NCBI GenBank assembly: GCA_033239005.1
Contig: BSQZ01000016.1
Coordinates: 857,531 to 921,530, forward strand
Direction of reading: 5' to 3'
Source of the DNA: Lamellibrachia satsuma
Taxonomy: Eukaryota; Annelida; Polychaeta; Sabellida; Siboglinidae
DNA: 64,000 nt
In this document: piece after piece, positions 12,001 through 23,991 of the stretch
Layout: each line of letters opens with the position of its first letter
Position numbering within the stretch: position 1 is the stretch's first letter
The notes under the pieces: model-generated
Seen by the model: only the letters and a program-made list of their open reading frames with translations
The model's database searches: none
Told to the model about the DNA's origin: nothing
Position numbers and translations under genes: made by a program

Positions 12001-15000
12001 ATCAAACAAAACTGTTGGAACAAATTGATTCCCGCAAACACGTTTACTTTCCTGTACAGTTGACTCCATTTTTTTGGAGAGCAGTGGATATTACAAAATA
12101 TAAGTATGTTGCCTGCAACAACAGACTTGGTGTGTTTAGTTTGCATAACAATTTGCAAAGTGTTGCGGTCCTTAAAAGCAAATTACAATTTAAATTTTAG
12201 AGAAGTAATAATTTATACAGCTTTAGAAACAAATTGTTTGTATTGTAAACATTCTAATAGTTAAAAATTAGTTGTCTACATTGAAGTGCAGTGTTTTATT
12301 AGCTGAGTATTTTACTAGCTGCATAACTTCAAAAATAGAGTAAGACAGTCCTATCCACACAAACATGTTGTTCTAATTTTTGTCCCTGAAGTCTGGTCTG
12401 AAGCTGACAGTGACACTGTTACTGGCCCTTGGTTTTTGTCTTCTTCCGTTGCTGAACCAATTTCACAAAAACATACATGAATCATTTGCTGTCTTTAACT
12501 CCTGGTTCCATAAAATCTACTTAAAATATCACAGCATACATAATATTATGAACATGGTAGTCGATTTATACTGTCGCACTAACATCAATACACATTGATA
12601 TATCAATATTGCCAAATTCTCAGACACCCCTTCTATATTCAGCAATATCTTGCTTCATACCAAAATAATTTTTGTTATTCCATTTATTATGACGGTGCAA
12701 ATATGTCACCACTTGTGTGTTGTCAAATGGACATTATGAAGTCGGTCAGACCTTGACATAGCTAACTCCCATATATTCATGTTAGTTTACTGTAATTAAC
12801 TGCTTCTGAAGTTGAATTAAATATATTTTTGTAGTCGGACTAAGTGGAGGTCAGGGGCCATCTACAAGGAAGAAGAAATCCAGCTCGACATACTCACACA
12901 TGCAGCCAGCCAACCACCAACGTGAGCCAACTCAACAGAATGGTAATGCTGACAACGTTTACCTTTCAGTCATACGTCAGGTTTCGGCAAAGTAGTGGCA
13001 GATTTGTTCATATTACTAACGGTGGGTAAGTGCAGAGAATTGCATCTGCATTTTGAATGTGTTTTTCACGTATATATTATACATACATATATTATATGTT
13101 AAGTCATGACTTTTGCAGTCTACTAGTACACATATTTTTAATGAATCAGTTGGATTGAAAGTTGTCATATATGTATATACACAACACATTATAAATAGAA
13201 CAAATTGTGTCATACAAATGGTACACTTATTGATTCCAACACAGTTATTCTTACTTATTAAGTGTTTACAATAATTAACTAACTAAAATTAGCAGTGTAC
13301 AAGACATTTTATAATTAGTATTCTGATGTAGTTGATATATGCTTATGGCTAACAGTTTCTGTATATATTTGTATCTATATTTCAGACTGTGACATTCATA
13401 AAATACTGAAGAAATACAGCAATACCGTGAAAGAACCACCTCGTGATGAGGTAAGTTGTACACGTTGATGCCATATCATATTATATCATATCAGATGCTA
13501 TTTTAATTTTCCAATAGTTGTTGGCAGATCATGTCCTGCCAGAATAATTTGTTATAAATAATTTTTCCTTTCAAATGTTGTTAACACCAGTTCAAGCAAG
13601 TTAGTATTATAGTCCTGATTAATTTCTGCACATGAATACAACTTACATTTATATTAACTCTGGCACTGTCATATTTTAAAAGTTACAGGTGCATTTGTTT
13701 ATCGAAATCTTCTAGTCTAGTCTTGACTGATCACACTACTGTGTAGTTCAACACTCAGTAATCAGTGAATTAATTGATTAATTATTAATTAAGAAAAATT
13801 TAAAACAGTGCTTAAAGAATGACTTCTGGGAACAAAACGTTTAAAGGGAATGTACAATGATTTTCATTGGTTAGCAATTGTGTGTTTGTGTTGGCGAATG
13901 TGGTTGGTTGTTTCTCTTCAGGAGTGCTGTATTTGCTGTGAGAAGTTGCCGGTCGCATCAGGCTATACAGATTCTGACCACAGTCCTATAGTCATTGAGT
14001 TGAAGAAATGCAAACACATGTTCCATCAGGCATGTTTATATGCCATGTACAAGACAGGCGTCAAGGTAACTGTATCATGTTTGTATGCCATGTACAAGAC
14101 AGGCGTCAAGGTAACTGTATCATGTTTGTATGCCATGTACAAGACAGGCGTCAAGGTAACTGTATCATGTTTGTATGCCATGTACAAGACAGGCGTCAAG
14201 GTAACTGTATCATGTTTGTATGCCATGTACAAGACAGGCGTCAAGGTAACTGTATCATGCATAATGTGTTTTAACCCTAGGAGTGACCAAAGATAAATTT
14301 CCACGGTGTACACAAATTGGAGTTATTCATAAGGGTGCTTTTAAAAAAATCATTACATCCCTAATAATGATAACACAAATGTGTTTGAGGTAACATTTTG
14401 TCGCTAAAGAGACTCTTTATTATAATAAAATGATAAAAACTACACGTGGTCTTATCATGGTTATTCATAAGGGTGCTTTTAAAAAAATCCTTACATCACT
14501 AATAATGATAGCACAAATGTGTTTGAGGTAACATTTTGTCGCTAAAGAGACTCTTTATTATAATAAAATGATAAAAACTACACATGGTCTTATCATGGGG
14601 ATATTACTATTTGAATTTCATTAAAAAAAAACACCAAGGACACAGGAAAGGGGGAAGGCCACAGCTGAGATGGGAGGACTGCGTGAGGAGGGATATCAGA
14701 AGATCGGGGAGGATGAAAGATGGAGAGAGGGGAAAGAACTATGGAAAGAAACAACGAAAAGAGTGGCTTGACAATACTTTACCTGACCCTCACCCCTGTA
14801 CTGCAGGGAACAAGGAGGGAGAGCACATATAGCCCACCCTTATCAGATATCTGTCAATTTTATTTTTAAATATATTCACATTTGTAGCATTAATACAATC
14901 ATTTGACAGTTTGTTCCATTCATTTATCACCCTCTGTGAGAATGAGTACTTTCTCATGTCCAACCTGCACTGTTTCTTAACTAATGCTGCTTTGTGTCCT

Positions 15001-17827
15001 CTCTCCTTCTTTAAGTTTGAAGAACATATTCCTTTCAATATCCTTATAACCATTCACTATTTAAAAAACTTCTATTTGGTCTCCTGGTTTCTAGTGTTGT
15101 CAAACCACTTTCTATAGATTTTGTGTGTAATCAAATAAGAGAAGTAGTAATCTGAAGTCTGTAAGTTCATTACAGAAGATACTTGAATCATGATTACTTT
15201 AACAAAGTAATAACGGGTTGTTTAATAACGGGTTGTTTAATAACGGGTTGTTTAATAACGGGTTGTTTAATAACGGGTTGTTTAATAACGGGTTGTTTAA
15301 TAACGGGTTGTTTAATAACGGGTTGTGTAATTTTATATTTGCACAGAGCGAGTGTTGTTGTGGCATTACACAGTTGAATCGCAGTCATTATGTACATTAA
15401 ACTTGCAACCGTTTTCTTCACATATGTTTATTGTACACTAGAATTTATGTTTTATGAAACACTCATAAACATGCTTTTAACGTACAGTTATGCTCAATAA
15501 TTTGACATTCATGGGGTCTTAATAGTCTAACTTTTATGTTCAAAGGTAACCTGTTTTAACATATACCCTGCATGCGCATATAAACACACACACAAACACA
15601 CACGCACGCATGCACGCACACACACACACACAGTTCATTTGTATTCTGACTTCAGCGATGGGTTACTAATCTTAAAATGGACTAATTTTCAATTGCAGGA
15701 TTGTAGTATGCAGTGTCCTATATGCAAGACAATCTATGGTCAGAAGATGGGCTGTTGTCCAGATGGTACTATGAACACATATACAATGCCACAATCACTT
15801 CCTGGACATTATGGCTGTGGCACGATTGTGATTGAATACTCCTTTCATCCTGGCCAACAGGTATTGTGTGGGTAGAGTCACAGGGCAAACATTCTAAAAT
15901 AACGTGTATGAATGATCGTAGTATGTTTCTGCCTTATAATTTCCTTATTGTTACTAACGTCTTTATCAGAGACTTGACTGTGTTGTCTATGGTTGCTCTA
16001 AAGCATTAAGGTTGTAGTCTCTATGCTGCTGGCCTTGTAATAAAAGTTGATTGCCAATTCAAAGTGCAAACATTTCCTTTATGTTAATATAAGTCAGCTG
16101 CGCTGACTAAACATATTTGTTTATTTTGTGCAGAATACCACTACTTTTAAAACTGCTTCCTCAACTGATTTAGCCTATTGCAAATCCAGTTCATTGGTGT
16201 CCAGATATGTAGTGTGCGAATAGTTTATTTAACATTCATAGTCGCTTTAATAAAAAAATGCCTATTTTTTTCAAATCATTGAAATAATTTACTTCGGTCG
16301 TTAGATCTGGTAAGGATCAAAATAGTGGATATCCAAAATGGTAAACACTGTGTGGGTCAATGCTGATCATGGGCGTGACTTCAGTCCTCTCATTGGTCAC
16401 ATGATAAATTACGAAATTTCACAAAGGGTGAAAGTCATGATTTTTTAGCATTTCGATCTTCACTTCACTTAATGCTTGGACAAGCATTAAGCAATTTAAT
16501 AGTTTGTCTGATGATTTAACAAAACTATATATAAAGATTGCATAAACGAACTAGCAATTTGTAGTGGATACTAAGTAGGTTTGGATTTTCGCAAAATTAA
16601 TTTGAAATGAGAGTAGCAAAAAAATTTAATTGAGGAGGCACTTTTAATTTAATGGGGCAGGGTGGCCTAGAGGTTTGAACATCGGACTCTCGGATGAGAG
16701 AACCCGGATTTGAATCCTCTTGCTGTTGTTTCGAAGCTTGGTCAATTTGTTTATTCCACATTGCTTCAGTTGACTCGGCTGTATCTTTGTGTAGTAATTG
16801 CAACGTGGTTGAATGCTTCCCAGATAAGTTGAGTTAGCGTTGGAATGAAAAGGTCTGCCGGGGGTGAAGTGTAAGGCACTTTGAGTAGTCCCAAGGACTG
16901 GATACCGTGCTATATAAGGACGTACCTTTTATGTTCACGGTTATCTTTTGTTACAGGATTCACGGCATCCACACCCTGGACATCGTTACTATGCCATGGG
17001 TTTTCCACGACATTGTTTCTTGCCAGACAATGAAGATGGTAACAAGGTAATGATAAAACTTGTAACATAAAAAAAATTGGCAGAATCACTCCGCACAAGA
17101 CGAATACTGCCGTCCAATAGAATAATCTCAGCAAATCACATCTGAAAGTTCTGAGAAAATTGTGAAAAACTGCCACAGACAAGAACTCTCCTGGATTAAT
17201 TATAGCAAACCCCAATTTACTATCTATTACACCAACTTGATGATTCAAAATACAGCATATTTCATTGATAAAAATTTGATGGTGGTTTAAATAGTCTTTG
17301 ACTGACTTATAGGGTATTTCGAATCCACCCTTGTTAGGTTCTGACGTTACAGTGGAAAGCAAATTTGCTGCTATTTTACAATGTTATTCTGCAGACACAT
17401 TGTGCAAGACCTAGTAAATTCAAAAGCAAAATAATGTTTTATTAAATGTGACTTGATCTGTTCTTCCATTGGATAGTAGAATAGTCAGGTGAAAGCAGTA
17501 AAATGTTCAGCAAAAAAAAAGTTCAGCATCAAAGTGGTTGGTATAATAAAGTAAATAATGCAACCTATTTTATTGTCATCCCGTAACTTTCTGTCGCAGA
17601 TACTGAAACTGCTGAGGAAAGCATGGGACCGCAAGTTGACTTTCACGATCGGGACATCCGTGACCACAGGACAACAGGACACTGTGGTCTGGAACGAGAT
17701 ACACCATAAGACGGAATTTGGTTCCAACATCTCTGGCCACGGGTATCCAGACCCGAACTATGTGAAGAATGTGTTGGCAGAACTCGCAGCCCAGGGCATC
17801 ACGGAGGACAGTGACGACAGTGGATAG
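8802..17827 (+). CDS. DTX: Deltex-type E3 ubiquitin ligase, complete gene of nine exons
   Basis: Exons 8802-9000, 10832-11264, 11715-11752, 12835-12942, 13386-13450, 13922-14065, 15699-15860, 16957-17046 and 17600-17827 join in frame through GT-AG introns to about 488 residues. Order: WWE1 (about 5-65), WWE2 (about 85-155), a Ser/Gly/Lys-rich linker, a C3HC4-type RING (about 280-345), then the Deltex C-terminal domain with [34 protein letters not shown] and GHGYPDPNY blocks. Family knowledge: deltex proteins bind Notch ankyrin repeats and/or ADP-ribose chains through WWE and act in Notch trafficking; the RING-DTC pair ubiquitinates substrates. The start ATG lies just before WWE1, as in vertebrate DTX1/2/4. 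The first RING exon carries a fivefold repeated donor site. Confidence 0.92.
9516..9680. repeat. About 82-bp tandem duplication in deltex intron 1
   Basis: Two adjacent diverged copies share GACTGGTTCCAAT and CTAACAATTGGCCATG, then TTTTTTAAGC.GTAGCCAATCAGTG. Confidence 0.8.
9859..10079. mobile_element. MITE-like interspersed repeat, copy 2
   Basis: Second copy of the element at 4884-5100, same orientation, here in deltex intron 1. It keeps the internal inverted repeat around AACAACT.AAAAGTG. Confidence 0.65.
10832..11264 (+). CDS. DTX: Deltex exon 2: second WWE domain and linker
   Basis: Acceptor ttttacag|GG. Encodes WWE2 ([19 protein letters not shown] through [13 protein letters not shown]), a basic stretch and a Ser/Gly/Ala-rich linker. 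The donor AAA|gtaaat (phase 2) is preferred over TCA|gtaaag because only it keeps frame through the next exon. Confidence 0.85.
11715..11752 (+). CDS. DTX: Deltex exon 3: 38-nt microexon
   Basis: Lies between ttgtag and a strong donor CAG|gtaagt. Its length (2 mod 3) is what links the phase-2 end of exon 2 to the phase-1 start of the exon at 12835; joining without it meets stops. Predicted from phase and splice sites only. Confidence 0.55.
12835..12942 (+). CDS. DTX: Deltex exon 4: basic linker
   Basis: Acceptor tttttgtag, donor ATG|gtaatg. Encodes a Gly/Ser segment with TRKKKSSS, matching the Lys-rich stretch before the RING in vertebrate deltex. Confidence 0.75.
13386..13450 (+). CDS. DTX: Deltex exon 5: pre-RING helix
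   Basis: 65 bp, acceptor tatatttcag, donor GAG|gtaagt. Encodes [18 protein letters not shown], equivalent to the YMQKVKNPPDE segment just before the RING in vertebrate DTX1. Confidence 0.85.
13922..14065 (+). CDS. DTX: Deltex exon 6: first half of the RING finger
   Basis: Acceptor ctcttcag. Encodes [15 protein letters not shown], then [19 protein letters not shown]. The canonical end is the first of five identical donors (AAG|gtaact at 14066). It gives the usual RING spacing to CPIC in exon 7. Use of later donors would add 15 residues per copy. Confidence 0.85.
14033..14257 (+). repeat. 45-bp x5 tandem repeat spanning the RING exon donor
   Basis: Five head-to-tail units start at 14033, 14078, 14123, 14168 and 14213. 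The first differs from the rest at one base. Each holds the last 33 nt of the exon plus 12 nt of intron including the donor AAG|gtaact. Donors lie at 14066, 14111, 14156, 14201 and 14246. The unit length is a multiple of three and contains no stop. Confidence 0.95.
14322..14597. repeat. 138-bp tandem duplication in deltex intron
   Basis: Two adjacent near-identical copies (14322-14459 and 14460-14597) beginning GTTATTCATAAGGGTGC. No coding content. Confidence 0.9.
14628..14830 (+). mobile_element. LINE reverse transcriptase C-terminal fragment
   Basis: Reads [20 protein letters not shown], then a conserved Trp (EWLDN), the typical end of an endonuclease-type LINE ORF. It is truncated and flanked by a second LINE scrap in opposite orientation. 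Confidence 0.65.
14800..15110 (-). mobile_element. LINE ORF2 C-terminal fragment
   Basis: Minus strand reads [18 protein letters not shown], then [13 protein letters not shown], the same family as 6691-7020. It lies tail to tail with the plus-strand fragment at 14628. Confidence 0.75.
15211..15330. repeat. 15-bp x8 tandem repeat (TAACGGGTTGTTTAA)
   Basis: Eight perfect or near-perfect units in a deltex intron. The array is open in several frames only because 15 is divisible by three. Confidence 0.95.
15699..15860 (+). CDS. DTX: Deltex exon 7: second half of RING and start of DTC domain
   Basis: Acceptor caattgcag, donor CAG|gtattg. Encodes [20 protein letters not shown] and [20 protein letters not shown], closely matching vertebrate deltex (CPTCK.IYGEKTG...SLPG....TI.I.Y). 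Confidence 0.92.
16653..16932 (+). mobile_element. tRNA-derived SINE in deltex intron
   Basis: The head has RNA polymerase III promoter boxes: A box TGGCCTAGAGG (16663-16673) and B box GGATTTGAATCC (16706-16717). A body follows that ends ACTGGATACCGTGCTATATAAGGAC. The head cannot form a clean tRNA, so this is a SINE and not a tRNA gene. Confidence 0.75.
16957..17046 (+). CDS. DTX: Deltex exon 8: DTC domain
   Basis: 90 bp, acceptor gttacag, donor AAG|gtaatg. Encodes [20 protein letters not shown] and DNEDGNK, the hallmark of the Deltex C-terminal domain. Confidence 0.92.
17600..17827 (+). CDS. DTX: Deltex exon 9: end of DTC domain and stop
   Basis: Acceptor ctgtcgcag. Encodes [54 protein letters not shown] and an acidic tail ending at TAG 17825-17827. 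The His and Tyr residues of the DTC ADP-ribose pocket blocks are present. Confidence 0.93.
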   Translation: MLKLLRKAWDRKLTFTIGTSVTTGQQDTVVWNEIHHKTEFGSNISGHGYPDPNYVKNVLAELAAQGITEDSDDSG

Positions 17828-19750
17828 GGCGTGACTAGCACAAGGTTATAATGGATGCAAGGACACATTGCTGACTGGTTTGGTTAGGACGTCACGTTCG
17901 GACCTGCGCACAGCTCCAACTGGCAGCCGAGTTTGGGCTGTTGGTGATACTGTCAGAAATAATTTTGAAAAAGTTAAAAAATTTAAATTTTATTAACTTT
18001 GAACGACTATATGCATGCACGCATGCACGCACGCAAACGCGCGTGTGCGTGCACACACATGCACATTGCATGTTTATGCACTTGGAACACATTTATAACC
18101 ATACAAATGCATGGGCAGATCCAGGGGTGTCCCTCATTATGCCATTTGTCCTCCAGTCGTTTTGATTTACGTGAATTATCCTCGTAGTATCTGTTACTAA
18201 ACGCAAATGGATTCTTGTTGTGGATGCATTTGTTAGTGAATTCCCACTGGTTAGCAACTGTTGGCAGTTTCCCGTGAAAAGCAGAATGTCACCCCCGAGA
18301 AGACACCACTATGATGCCACCTAACACTGGGAATTACGGTGATGTGATTCTGCAGACGCATTTGGCGACACAAAACAATAAAGCTATGTAGGCATCGTAG
18401 ATAATACAGAACGACATAACTGCCACCACCTAGAACAGATCCATATCCAAAATGTGAAATGTTTTTTGTCTGTGACACATCAGACAAACAATAGTTAAGC
18501 TTTGTCCTGAAAGAGCAGGACATCCGCAGGGAATTTTCGGAGTTTCTCTTGTGTTATTCCGGAGTTGCGGGCGCAGCCATCGTCATAAAGGTCGAGCAGT
18601 TCGACTTGAACTTGACAAAGATGCACGATCACGTGTACAGCATTGGTGCTGTGAATATTGCCAGGAAGGCGAATGGTGTGACTGGCCAGTAACCCAAACA
18701 GCCGTGTAAACAGTCATGTACTGGACGTGTGCATCGCAGACACGCAACGTGATAGCGATGATTTCGTCAGTTGTAGCAGTGACGAACTTATTTAATTTCT
18801 CCCCAAAGTGGCAAGGGAAGCTACAAAGCATGTTCACAAAGTTGGTGTGCACCCTGCAATGCAGCATGTAAGGTTTTCCCATGATAATTCATCTTTCACG
18901 AGAGGCCATTCCACCTTATAAGGCATATGCATCTTTGCAGAAGTGGTTGCCTTAAAAGAGGCTGCGTGCGTGCGTGCGTGTATCCTGTATGCATTTGGAT
19001 AAATAACTGCCACCTGGTGTATTTTCTTGGAAACTTGGCACCCCACTTTTTCAGGGTCTGGATCCACCCATGTACTGTATTACTATTATTATCCCAGATA
19101 GCTTGGTGTTTTGCGATGATTTAAAGCCAATGACTTTGGTTACCTATACAATCTACAAACTGCATACTCAGAACGTTACAATTGCCCCGATAAACCATGC
19201 ATCGGACGTTGTTTTTGACGTAATTGTGTTCACGTCGCAATTGTATGTATGTTCGTGTATGTATGTTCGTGTAACCTATTAAGGGTTTACTAGAGTAACA
19301 TTAAGAATAATGCGGATGTCTACGATGTTTAAGGGCAGCAGGATATTTAATGTAGTAGTCGGTAGTTGTCCTGACTTGCAAGAAACCAGTGAAGAGTATT
19401 ATATTTTATGGACGTGCGAGATATGGTTATACTTGTTATGTATTGTGCATTGGTAGGAGTATTTTGAGGGCGTGCGTCGATTGTGCATAAGAAATATACC
19501 CCGTATGTAGCGTTTTAGTTTTGGCCTGTATGTCCCCAAATATATAATGCGTACTGGGAATATGGAATTAGAATGTTTGCGAGGATATTGTGCACTGCGG
19601 GAACATACACTTTGCTATGAGAAAATTAATTTGATTTCTGGGCTTGAATACTTAACGCCAGTTTTGCCACATATAATACATTATATATATATATATATAT
19701 ATTGTGTGTGCGTGTGTGTCGCTGTAAGGCAATAAAAGACCAACAAATAT
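17828..19750 (+). other. Probable deltex 3' UTR
   Basis: No splice-flanked exon on either strand. AATAAA occurs at 18377-18382 and again at 19731-19736 after a (TA)/(GT) tract; either may be the polyadenylation signal. Confidence 0.45.
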
Positions 19751-20080
19751 TCTTTTCGGGTGATTTATTTGCCTGTTAGTCTGGTTTTAAACTATATATG
19801 ACAATGAAGATTAATATAATAACATAAAGTTTAGAACGTTAAATTTAGCAATTTTTATGTATATGTACATCGAACTAAAAAAAATCATAGAATTTAGAGA
19901 TTTTAAGTATACGAAACCCCGCCTAGCTCCGTATAAGTTAACCGATGGAAATTGCACATTTTCTTGTGGTGCAACTGACAGGAGATCAGGGTGAGGTCCA
20001 TCGCAGTCATATATTCCGCCACATATTACCACTGGTATGTGGCCAAGATCACACACTTGCTATAAATTATACTTATACGT

Positions 20081-20376
20081 GTCTAGTGGTTCACTTGTGT
20101 AGCAAACGGTAATGGCGATATGTAAAAAATCTGCGATATTTTTGTAGCCTGGAGCTGATTCAAAATGGCGGTAGTATTTATGTAGCCGGGGGAAGATTTT
20201 ATTCCTGACGTCATCATAGACGGCAGCTGATTCCGTTGTCAGTGCTGACGGTATCACACGGCTTGCTTTTCCGTCACTAGGGCGGTCAGCAGAAACCCTG
20301 ACCGATCCAGTCGTCTCCGACAGTGCATTGGCACAGCGTCTGATTTTGTCTGTCCTCGCGTCTGGCACGGCGCCAA
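20081..20376 (-). CDS. Possible exon of an unrecognised gene
   Basis: An open minus-strand stretch of about 99 codons with a good acceptor at its right end (ctatccccag) and a possible gtataa donor at its left. It is GC-richer than its surroundings. It encodes a soluble-looking sequence (KIFPRLHKYYRHFESAPGY and others) that I do not recognise. No partner exons were found, so it may be chance. Confidence 0.25.
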
Positions 20377-20739
20377 CCTGGGGATAGATCAAAGTTTCAC
20401 TTCCGGGTCCGTATCATACGAATAAAGCGCCAGCGATTTTGAGACGGTATCAACTAGCATATTTGAGGACTACAAAAGTGATGCTGGTCATAGGTTAACA
20501 TTTCTGATGGCTGGTTGACAACATCAAGGCATTCCCCTGCATACTGGTATGTAAACGAAATCTTCCCACGAGTGAATTTTCTCGAATTGTTTTTTAAAAA
20601 AGATTTCACGAAACCCCTGCGGCAAATAAACGATATGACGTAGAACAACTCGTGCCATTGCGATAAAATCCCAATCGTTATTTTGCCTACATGACTAAAA
20701 CAAATGTTAGCATAATCGCCTATGGAAAACAAATATGGA

Positions 20740-21025
20740 TATTAGCAATAGAACACCATGGGAAATAACAAAAAAAGAACCAACTGAACATCAAACGAAA
20801 AGGAGAAAGTGGAGCTGGATATGTCATACTCCCAGGAAGCCATCACAACACAAGACGGGCACTCACATGGAACCCTCAATGTAAAAGAGAAGTCGAAGCA
20901 GGCGTAGCAAAAGCAGGATGTAATAGATGGAAACGCAAGCCCAGAACCGTGTCCGGTGGAAAGGAGTCGTTAATGGCCTATGCTCCGCCACGGAGTGAAA
21001 AGGGTTAGTGAAACAGAAGTCATGG
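20740..21025 (+). mobile_element. LINE reverse transcriptase C-terminal fragment
   Basis: Plus strand reads KRRKWSWICHTPRKP and ends NRVRWKGVVNGLCS, the standard C-terminus of an endonuclease-RT element, with internal stops. The same family lies in reverse at 51280-51560. Confidence 0.75.
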
Positions 21026-21373
21026 TTTTGGAGCTGTGCATTAAAAGCTAAACATTTGCAATTACAATCAAGTATATCACGCTAGTGGTTTTCTTACACT
21101 TTTTTTTAAAAGTGTGAGATTGCGGTCAAATTGGGCGACAAATAAGCGCGTGGTAGTTCGACTTCCGGTGAAAAACATTAAGTGCCTTCGACCAAAATCG
21201 ATGGACCATCGGAAGCAACTCAAACGCTCAATCTAACTAGCTGCTCTGTGTTCAACAAGGTGTTCCTAGTAATCCACTGGCGTGATATTCTTGATTGCAG
21301 TTGCAAACGGTTATGTTTCATTAACTGTTATAGGTATAGGTGCATATGACCACGACTTTTGTTTCGCTTTAAT

Positions 21374-21588
21374 TCAACCACCTTCCGCGTCGTTGGCGCA
21401 GAACAAGAGACGTGTCTCGTCGTGAGACGCCGCCATTGTCTCGGGCGGAAGCAGTCTCGACAGACGGCGCAGGATCGTGGCGCTGTGGTGCCGCAGGTCG
21501 CGCAGTTCCCGCCGCGCCGCGTTTGTCGTCTGCAGCGTCAGCAGCGCGCCAATGACGAGGGCCGCGAACAGGCGTCTCTCCATGTTGA
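21374..21588 (-). CDS. Possible secreted peptide, signal-peptide exon
   Basis: Acceptor tcaattacag, then six bases and ATG at 21582 in a strong context (AACATGG). The product starts MERRLFAALVIGALLTLQTT, a clear signal peptide, followed by an Arg-rich segment with LRRLSRLLPPE and one Cys near the end; stop at 21374-21376. It could be a complete 69-residue protein or a first coding exon (a weak GAAG|gtggtt donor precedes the stop). Its layout and the RLSRLxPP motif resemble the plus-strand exon at 39627-39832. I do not recognise the family. Confidence 0.38.
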
Positions 21589-21610
21589 TCTGTAATTGAT
21601 GTGCGTACAC

Positions 21611-23856
21611 AAATTAAGTGTGTTTGGTGTATTTGATGTCGCGGAAAGCCAATTAAAAAATCTCTCTCTCTCCCTCCCATCCTCACTCCCTCCCTCTCTC
21701 TAAATATATTTTCCGCTTTTGCAGGAAGCGTCACCCATTGCACGTGATTTTCCACACTACCCGACGTTTCGTGTTCGATGAATTCCACCCTAGCTTCGTC
21801 CACTCCTTTATGTCGTCGCTCCGTCTTGTTTACTGCCTTCCTATTCTTCTTTATTCCTACCTTCCATCATGCCTTCGTAGACGGCCTCGACTGGAAGGCT
21901 GCTTCTTCTCATGTGTCCGGACGACTTCAGTTTACGAACTTCATCCACAATTGGTGTTATGCCAGTGATTCGGCACATTTCTATGTGGGTGCTTTGTCGC
22001 GTAGTCTACGATTTGTCATCCATATCATAATGTTCATTTGGAAAACCTACATCGTATTCCGGAAAGGTTGTTTCCACGTGATGGTCTCGGTCGAGTATGG
22101 TGGGTAGGATGTGCGTTTGGTAGGTCTTCCGTTTACTTGCCATGCAAATGTGTAACTTTTTCCCCATGTTTTTCTTATCCGGCGGTTGTTTTTAGAGCGT
22201 TCCAGATAGTATTATTGGTATTGTATAATAAAACAACTGGTTGATAAAAGCAGGCGATACAAAGGTCAACCAATTCTTGCAGTGTACGCTTCATTTCGAT
22301 ATCCAGCGAAGTCGACGCGAGACATGATGGCAGATTATTTCCAAAATACTGCCGATTCTTTGAGCATTGCTTTGCCAATATAATTTTGTTGCAATCATTC
22401 TTCTAAAACTACGCGCGGTAGCAAGTTGCATTTTCCTCAATTGTTCCATAATAATTACGATCGTTGCGAGACATTTCATGATATGCGTTTTTGGCGAATT
22501 ATTCACTTACAATTAGTTGACTGTTTGACTCGCTTGTTTGGCGTATTTTTATGCCCGATTTCGGCTCCCTTGGTGTTTTTCTCGGGACGTCTAATTGGCT
22601 AACTGGGTGGTCAATTGTCAACCAGTGTCGTTACGTCACGTATGTCGTCATCAATATGATGATTCGCTTGATGTTCGCTAGATGGCGCTTCCAGTTATTA
22701 ATGATATAATAATAATAATAGGAATTTATATAGCGTCTGAATCCACTTAAAATAACATGATCTCAGGGCGCTTTACATAAATTATTATACATTTAGCTAA
22801 AAAATAAACAGCATAAATACATTGCGACCATTATCAAATGTATACAGAAAGTAAGATTAAATCATTAGGCTACAATTATTAATATATCACAGGTCATTAA
22901 GACACAGCGAAAGTGACACAGTCATGGTCAATATTAAAAGTACTTAATCTGATCGGTTTTTATCGTAAAATCGTGCTGTATGGTATATAATTTTGTTGTG
23001 AAAGTGAAAACATCAAACACACTTCGTCGATAAGTGAAGCTTTTGAAATATAGTGCACTAAATTAATCTGAAATTAATGGAAATGTGGTTTGGGCGATTA
23101 GTCTTGATTACAACAACAACAACATGAACAACAACAAAGGCATCTTCTACATGTTTCTTTTACTTTTCGTTATTTTAATGTATGTACTGAGAACAGTTCA
23201 AAGTCCTAACACTAAATACAAAGCACTGCGTCATAATACATGATGTGTAATATGAATGAATGAATGGATTTATTCAACAAAACACACATTTGCATAATTC
23301 ATACAGTACATAACACTAATTGAATTTGTCGAAAAATGGTAAAAAGAAGTGTAATACTTTTTCTATATTCTGGAGCCTCTTAGAATATATTCCCCCTTGT
23401 ATATTCTGTTGCATCCCAGAATATATCCGGGTATGTTCTTGGAGGATTGTTGGATTTTATACCGGGCGTAGAACCAGAAGGAAACGTCACGTGGAACGCC
23501 AACATAACACAATGCAATATAAAAACTTCTATTGCGCTAAAATCCTCCGGAAATCCAAGCTCAGCTGCGCACCAAACAGTAATGTTAGACAATTTCTAAT
23601 CGGTTAGCAATCCCAGGATCTGCTAATCAGCTATGGAGGATAAGCGAGTTTAAACTGGTGGGTTTTTAGTTGACGGCAAAATATTGCAATATATATCCTG
23701 CCGACTAGACGCTAAAAGGAAGTTAATTCAACCAAGTTGGTGCAGCAACTGAGAAAGCTCCAGTTACGACGTTTGTCTCAACACTGGCAACGAAAAGTAG
23801 ATGACTGAAGCTGTCTGGGCTGTCTTGCAGGTGTGACTAATGAATGTAAATGTGTG

Positions 23857-23891
<35 letters not shown>

Positions 23892-23919
23892 TTGCAGCCT
23901 TCTGAGGAGCCATGTGGTT

Positions 23920-23991
<72 letters not shown>

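Noticed and set aside
14033..15330. CRISPR-like regular repeats
   Set aside because: Direct tandem repeats without spacers, in a eukaryotic gene; no cas genes.
16653..16732. A tRNA gene
   Set aside because: It has A and B boxes but no clean cloverleaf or acceptor stem, and a SINE body follows.
18251..18882. Minus-strand ORFs of 90 and 99 codons downstream of deltex
   Set aside because: No splice sites, no recognisable domain, and they overlap the expected deltex 3' UTR.
21369..21803. 144-codon minus ORF overlapping the signal-peptide exon
   Set aside because: A different frame, lacking the signal peptide and running through CT-rich simple sequence; the shadow of the shorter frame.
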